A DNA stretch of 9,670 bases from Paenibacillus_AK sp041641375 (lineage in GTDB: Bacteria > Bacillota > Bacilli > Paenibacillales > YIM-B00363). Numbering within the stretch: position 1 is the stretch's first letter; each line of letters opens with the position of its first letter. The notes below the pieces were generated by a model, which saw only the letters and a program-made list of their open reading frames with translations, was not told where the DNA came from and made no database searches. Below, one piece after another: positions 5,885-9,670 of this stretch. The DNA lies in NCBI GenBank assembly GCA_041641375.1, contig JBEPYM010000139.1, positions 1 to 9,670 of the forward strand, given 5' to 3'. Both the position numbers and the translations under genes were made by a program.

Positions 5885-6709
5885 TTAAGATTTTACACCT
5901 GACTGCATAAAGCTGTTGATGAAGCCGCGCTGGAACATGAAAAAGCCTGCCAATAGCGGCGCTGTCACGATCAAAGTAGCGGCTGTCACCTCCGCCCATT
6001 GCGCTCCCGTTTCAAACGACTGTGCGAAGATGGACAAGCCTACGGTGAGCGGCCGATTTTCCGGGCTGTTCGTCACGATCAGCGGCCACAAGAAATTGTT
6101 CCAATGATGACTGACCGATACGATCGAGAATGCGAGCAGGGATGGCAGTGACAACGGTACATACACGAGCCAGATTGTCCGAAGCACACCGCTGCCCTCC
6201 ATCTTGGCTGCCTCTTCGTATTCGTAAGGAATGGACTTGAAGGTTTGGCGAAGCAAGAAAATACCGAATGCACTCGCAAAAAAAGGAATCATAATCGCAA
6301 GCTTTGTATCGAGCAAACTCAAATCCCGGATGATCCGGTAGTTCGGTGCAATGAGTATGTCGGCAGGAATCATCAGCTGGATCATGACGATCATCAGTAC
6401 GATGTCTCGTCCCCAAAATCTCATACGTGCAAAGGCATAAGCTGCCAGTACAACCGTAACAAGCTGAACGGCCAAAATACCGGTAACGATGATGATCGTA
6501 TTGATGTAGTACATTTGAAAGGGTGCCGCATCCCATGCAGTTGCAAAGTTTTGAAGCGAAAATCGGAGCTCCGCGCTGCTTGAGATCGCCAGCTCCTTCG
6601 GCCGGAACGCCGTCCAGAACGTCCAGAAGAGCGGAATCGCCCACAGCAGAGCCAGCGGAACCATGATGACAGATGAAAAGATGCGTGTCAGCGAAATGTT
6701 TGCATTCAA
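5885..6709 (-). CDS. ABC transporter permease, MalG/UgpE type
   Basis: An integral membrane permease of the CUT1 carbohydrate/glycerol-phosphate type, 274 residues from the chosen start. Predicted membrane segments start near residues 11, 70, 103 and 137, with more after 185; the cytoplasmic EAA loop that docks the ATPase is at about 165-184 (YEEAAKMEGSGVLRTIW). The TTG at 6709 was chosen because GGAGGG (6721-6716) lies six bases upstream and the length then fits the family. A longer reading from the ATG at 6766 would overlap the upstream permease by 44 bases and add 19 polar residues. The TTG is 13 bases past the stop of the other permease, so the two form a heterodimer pair from one transcript. 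No ATPase gene is present in the window. Confidence 0.92.
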   Translation of the reverse strand: MNANISLTRIFSSVIMVPLALLWAIPLFWTFWTAFRPKELAISSSAELRFSLQNFATAWDAAPFQMYYINTIIIVTGILAVQLVTVVLAAYAFARMRFWGRDIVLMIVMIQLMIPADILIAPNYRIIRDLSLLDTKLAIMIPFFASAFGIFLLRQTFKSIPYEYEEAAKMEGSGVLRTIWLVYVPLSLPSLLAFSIVSVSHHWNNFLWPLIVTNSPENRPLTVGLSIFAQSFETGAQWAEVTAATLIVTAPLLAGFFMFQRGFINSFMQSGVKS

Positions 6710-6715
6710 GGCTAT

Positions 6716-6721
6716 CCCTCC
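6716..6721 (-). promoter_or_regulatory. Ribosome binding site that fixes a TTG start for the second permease
   Basis: GGAGGG on the minus strand lies right after the stop of the first permease and six bases before TTG at 6709. This perfect site decides the start in favour of TTG over the ATG at 6766, which lies inside the upstream gene. Confidence 0.75.
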
Positions 6722-6722
6722 T

Positions 6723-7628
6723 CTAGTTGTAGTGGATTTTTTTGTCCAATCCGAAGAACTGTACACACGCTATGAGAAGCAGCATGACAAGCATGACGAC
6801 GGTAAGCGTAGATGCCATGCCAGTATCCCAAAACTTGAACGCATTCTCATAGATGTAATAGAGCAGCAGGTTGCTCGCGTTATCGGGCCCCCCCTTCGTC
6901 ATCACGACGAGATGGTCGACCAGCTTGAAGGTTCCCGTTGTCGCCACGATGAGCACAAACAAGGAGGTCGGCATCAGCAAGGGGAACGTAATGCGGCGAA
7001 ATACGTACCACGGTCCACCGCCGTCAATCGCTGCAGCTTCATACAGATCGCGAGAAATATTTTGCAGGCCTGCCAAGTAAAACACCATCAGAAAGCCTGC
7101 TTCCTTCCAAATCGCCATAACGATGGTCGCGCCGAGCACTGTTTCCTGCGTTCCTAGCCAGTTCACCTGAGCCATGCCGAGCCAATGAAGCAGCCTGCCG
7201 AGCAATCCGTATTCCGGCGTATAGATAAACAGCCAGATGTTGGCGACTGCAATGGCGGGGATAACCGTTGGGTAAAAATAGAGCGTTCGAAGCACACTGT
7301 TTCCGCGCATCCTCCCGTTAACGAACAAGGCGATGGCGAGCGCGAGAGCCATACTGAACGGCACCGTCACACCTGCAAAAATGAGTGTATTGCGCATAAC
7401 CTTCCGGAACACCTCATCTGTAAGCAGCGAACGGTAATTGTCCAGCCCCGCGAACATCGGCTTCGGAATACCGAGATTCAGGTGGTGAAAACTGTAATAC
7501 ACCGTTTGCAGCACCGGGAGCAGCGTAAACAGTCCCAGAAACAGAAGGGTCGGAAGGAGAAGGAGCCACGCGGTGGCGTTCGTCCGTAGCATGCGGGTTC
7601 TTCTTGCCTTCTCCATTCCCGTATTCAT
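6723..7628 (-). CDS. ABC transporter permease, MalF/UgpA type
   Basis: A 301-residue integral membrane permease, partner of the permease at 5885-6709. After a basic cytoplasmic N-terminus there is a first membrane helix at about residues 19-45, then several more, and a typical EAA loop at about 197-216 (EAAAIDGGGPWYVFRR) for contact with the ATPase. The family covers maltose, glycerol-3-phosphate and many sugar importers; UgpA is the closest named type given the UgpB-like binding proteins. The ATG at 7628 is 13 bases past the stop of binding protein 1. The purine run AGGGG touches this ATG directly, so the in-frame ATG at 7616 (four codons later, spacing 12) is an almost equal candidate. Gene order and close spacing place it in the same operon. 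Confidence 0.92.
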   Translation of the reverse strand: MNTGMEKARRTRMLRTNATAWLLLLPTLLFLGLFTLLPVLQTVYYSFHHLNLGIPKPMFAGLDNYRSLLTDEVFRKVMRNTLIFAGVTVPFSMALALAIALFVNGRMRGNSVLRTLYFYPTVIPAIAVANIWLFIYTPEYGLLGRLLHWLGMAQVNWLGTQETVLGATIVMAIWKEAGFLMVFYLAGLQNISRDLYEAAAIDGGGPWYVFRRITFPLLMPTSLFVLIVATTGTFKLVDHLVVMTKGGPDNASNLLLYYIYENAFKFWDTGMASTLTVVMLVMLLLIACVQFFGLDKKIHYN

Positions 7629-7641
7629 CCCCTATCTTGAA

Positions 7642-9015
7642 TTAGTTTTTATTAAACGGAGCTAATACCTTCTCCGCTTCCGCTTGCGCCTTCTTCAGCG
7701 CTTCTGCAGGAGTCGCCTTGCCAGTAATCGCAGCCTGGAGGTTGTCTTCAAAAATTTTCTGTACTTGTCCGTTGTTGTGTGTCGAGATCGAAGCGGATGC
7801 GTATTGAAGCTGGTCGCGCGCTACAATCGCTTGCGGGAAGCCGGCTACATACTTCTTCAACACTTCTGTTTCATATGCCGATTTCATTGGAGCAACATAT
7901 CCGGTATCGATGCTGAATTGGCCCATACGGGAAGGCTCAGTCATCCACTTGATAAATTTCCACGCCGCGTCCTGCTTCTCTTTCGAAATACCTTTGAAGA
8001 TATACAGGTTACCACCGCCAACCGGTGTTCCAAAGCCCTTCTCGCCCGCAGGCAGGAACGCAGTGCCGAAGTTGAACTTCGCTTCATTCTTCACGCGTGT
8101 CAGGTTGCCTGTCGTATGGTACATCATCGCCGTCTTGCCGGAGATGAAGTCGGACGGAATTGTGCCCCACTCAATTGTGCCTTCCGGCATTACTTTATGT
8201 GTCTTTGCAAGACTCACCCAATATTCCAGCGCCTTCACATTCTCCGGTGTATCAAAGAACACCTTCGTACCTTCCTGGTTCATAACGTTTTTGCCGTTCT
8301 GCAGCGCGAACGCCTGGAACACCCAATGCGTGAACGCGGTTGACGGAAGCTCGATACCCCAGCGGCCGTCTTTAGTCAGCTTCTTCGCGTAATCAAGAAG
8401 TTCCGCATAGTTTTTCGGCGCCTTCTCCGGGTCAAGTCCAGCTTCTTTGAACGCATCCTTGTTGTAGTACAGAACGATCGTCGAGCGCTGGAATGGAATG
8501 GAATAGGTTTTGCCGCCAACCTGTCCGTTCAGCATGAACGCTTCGTAGAAATCCTTCTTGTATTTGTCTCCGCCGTCTTTGGCAATGTAATCGTCAAGAG
8601 GAATGATTGCGTCCATATCCATCAATGTATGCAGCTCCGTCGAAGACAACGCTGCAACATCGGGTGGTGTCTTCCCTTGGAAAGCTGTTGCTGCTTTGGT
8701 CATCGTCTCAGCATAGCTGCCTGTATAAACAGGCTTCACTCGAATGTCCGGATGAGCTTTGTTAAACTCCTCGCCTAGCTGGTCCATAATTTTCGTGATC
8801 GGTCCACCTACCGCAACGGGGAAAAAGAACGTAATTTCGACAGGGTCTTTCTTCGGTGCCGGTTCAACAGGCTTTGCAGGCTCAGCGGTTTTCGCAGGCT
8901 CTTTCGGCGCTGCTGCAGGCTGCTTGCTTGTTCCTTGTGTTCCGGCACAGCCCGCAAGTAGGGTCGTTGCCATTACCGCTGCCATCGTTGCTTTTGTCCA
9001 TTTCATCTTTGTCAT
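7642..9015 (-). CDS. ABC transporter solute-binding lipoprotein 1, UgpB-like, with Pro/Ala/Lys tether
   Basis: A 457-residue family 1 solute-binding lipoprotein. The signal peptide ends in L-L-A-G-C (Cys23). Residues about 31-58 form a low-complexity tether rich in Pro, Ala, Lys and Glu with repeated EPAK/EPAP units, absent from the paralogue. The folded part begins near EITFFFPVAVGGPITK and carries the same signature blocks as binding protein 2: TGSYAET, PFQRSTIVLYYNKDAFKEAG, HWVFQAFALQNGKNVM, YHTTGNLTRV and PVGGGNLY. The ATG at 9015 has an excellent AAGGAGA site (9030-9024) eight bases upstream. It starts 24 bases after the HAD phosphatase stop and lies directly before the permeases. It probably delivers a phosphorylated polyol or related ester (inference from UgpB likeness and flanking phosphoesterases); a sugar substrate cannot be excluded. 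Confidence 0.92.
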   Translation of the reverse strand: MTKMKWTKATMAAVMATTLLAGCAGTQGTSKQPAAAPKEPAKTAEPAKPVEPAPKKDPVEITFFFPVAVGGPITKIMDQLGEEFNKAHPDIRVKPVYTGSYAETMTKAATAFQGKTPPDVAALSSTELHTLMDMDAIIPLDDYIAKDGGDKYKKDFYEAFMLNGQVGGKTYSIPFQRSTIVLYYNKDAFKEAGLDPEKAPKNYAELLDYAKKLTKDGRWGIELPSTAFTHWVFQAFALQNGKNVMNQEGTKVFFDTPENVKALEYWVSLAKTHKVMPEGTIEWGTIPSDFISGKTAMMYHTTGNLTRVKNEAKFNFGTAFLPAGEKGFGTPVGGGNLYIFKGISKEKQDAAWKFIKWMTEPSRMGQFSIDTGYVAPMKSAYETEVLKKYVAGFPQAIVARDQLQYASASISTHNNGQVQKIFEDNLQAAITGKATPAEALKKAQAEAEKVLAPFNKN

Positions 9016-9039
9016 TGTTCGTGTCTCCTTTAAATTGAG

Positions 9040-9670
9040 TTATATAATGAATTTTTTCATGCTGCTGTTTCCGGAGTTGTAGTACGACAGAAGCTCAATC
9101 AGACCGGGCACCTTCAAATCAGGAACGATGCTGGATGCGTTCACGTCGGTAACAAATCCGTTATCTGAACCGCAAACCCAAACCGTTCGAATGCCCGCTG
9201 CGTTCCCCCCGGCGATATCCGTAAAGGGATTGTCGCCAATCATGACACATTGTTCGCTGCGAAGTTTCCGCCTCCTCATTACATAATGAAACAAATAGGG
9301 ATCCGGCTTGCCGAATTGCTCAATCGTCCCTCCGACAATCCGTTCCAATGCAGCCGTGAGAGATCCCGTCTCGGGAATCCGTTCCCCTTCACGGCCAAGG
9401 TGATACGCGTCCGGATTTGTTGCGATTAACCGGGCGCCCTTCATCCATTCCTGGACAATGGCTGAAAGCTTCTCGTATGAAAAACCTTCATCTCTTCCAA
9501 TCAACACGACTTCAGCTGAGTGATCGTCGCCCCAATCCAGCACACGATGTCCGGACTGCTCTATGGCTCGTTGCAAACTCCTACTTCCCGCGACCTTTAC
9601 CGTAGCATGTCCAACGACATCCATAACATAGGCTCCCGCGCAATCCGCCGCTGTTACGACATCGCTTTCC
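9040..9670 (-). CDS. HAD-IIA (NagD-type) phosphatase, C-terminal part, 5' end outside window
   Basis: At least 209 codons of a haloacid-dehalogenase superfamily phosphatase of subclass IIA (NagD/PNPPase type); the frame is open to the window edge, so the catalytic Asp motif and any Thr motif upstream are not visible. Present are the IIA cap domain (VVLIGRDEGFSYEKLSAIV, then ARLIATNPDAYHLG), the lysine motif FGKPDPYLF and the acidic motif MIGDNPFTDIAGG. Characterised HAD-IIA members remove phosphate from small molecules: NMP (NagD), sugar phosphates (AraL), phosphoglycolate or glycerol-3-phosphate (PGP, mycobacterial Rv1692). An internal ATG at 9624 would give a 194-residue product lacking the first motif and is not the true start. 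The stop is 24 bases upstream of binding protein 1, so it is co-transcribed and may act on the imported product. The exact substrate cannot be read from sequence. Confidence 0.87.
   Translation of the reverse strand, partial: ESDVVTAADCAGAYVMDVVGHATVKVAGSRSLQRAIEQSGHRVLDWGDDHSAEVVLIGRDEGFSYEKLSAIVQEWMKGARLIATNPDAYHLGREGERIPETGSLTAALERIVGGTIEQFGKPDPYLFHYVMRRRKLRSEQCVMIGDNPFTDIAGGNAAGIRTVWVCGSDNGFVTDVNASSIVPDLKVPGLIELLSYYNSGNSSMKKFII

Noticed and set aside
6710..6766. Second permease starting at ATG 6766
   Set aside because: It would overlap the upstream permease by 44 bases and add a polar extension; the TTG at 6709 has a perfect ribosome binding site.
9040..9624. HAD phosphatase starting at the internal ATG 9624
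   Set aside because: The frame is open further upstream to the window edge and the family's first catalytic motif would be lost; treated as a truncated view of a longer gene.
1..9670. Search for tRNA/rRNA, CRISPR, insertion sequence, phage, toxin-antitoxin or riboswitch signals
   Set aside because: None was recognised by reading; nearly all of the sequence is explained by ordinary metabolic and transport genes with short intergenic spaces.

Overview
The window looks like a chromosomal stretch of an endospore-forming Bacillota, most likely a Paenibacillaceae member (Paenibacillus or Cohnella type). The evidence is the strong GGAGG-type ribosome binding sites, a sigma-A-like promoter, the Bacillales-type pair of a CcpN-like repressor and a DUF299 protein, lipoprotein signal peptides ending in L-x-A/L-x-G-C, and a fairly high GC content by eye. 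The genus is an inference from protein style, not from a search.

Left part (1-1060): the first 66 codons of a GlcD-type FAD-linked oxidase leave the window on the minus strand. It diverges from a GntR/FadR-family (FCD) regulator. The space between them holds a good sigma-A promoter for the oxidase and a perfect 6-5-6 inverted repeat just downstream of that promoter, so the regulator probably represses the 2-hydroxyacid (glycolate or lactate) oxidase.

Middle part (1035-3596): a CcpN-like repressor (winged helix plus two CBS domains) and a DUF299 PEP-synthase/PPDK regulatory protein are joined by a 4-base ATGA overlap on the minus strand. They diverge from glpX (class II fructose-1,6-bisphosphatase). 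This is a compact gluconeogenesis-control cluster. The repressor-operon terminator lies inside the converging FadR-type gene. The expected start of the ccpN-like gene reads ATG-TAG-ATC, so its initiation is a puzzle.

Right part (3666-9670): one minus-strand operon, read from high to low coordinates: HAD-IIA (NagD-type) phosphatase (cut by the window edge), lipoprotein solute-binding protein 1, two permeases, a paralogous lipoprotein solute-binding protein 2, and a class III metallophosphoesterase with all seven metal ligands. The binding proteins resemble UgpB (glycerol-3-phosphate family). Together with the two phosphatase/phosphodiesterase genes this suggests uptake and breakdown of a phosphorylated organic compound, perhaps a glycerophosphodiester. 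That is inference: no ATPase gene is in the window and the substrate is not shown by the sequence. The metallophosphoesterase has no ATG, GTG or TTG upstream of its first catalytic motif. Its frame overlaps the preceding stop as ATAA, where an ATGA coupling would be expected.

No RNA genes, insertion sequences, CRISPR arrays, phage genes or attachment sites were seen. No gene-free stretch exceeds 300 bases.
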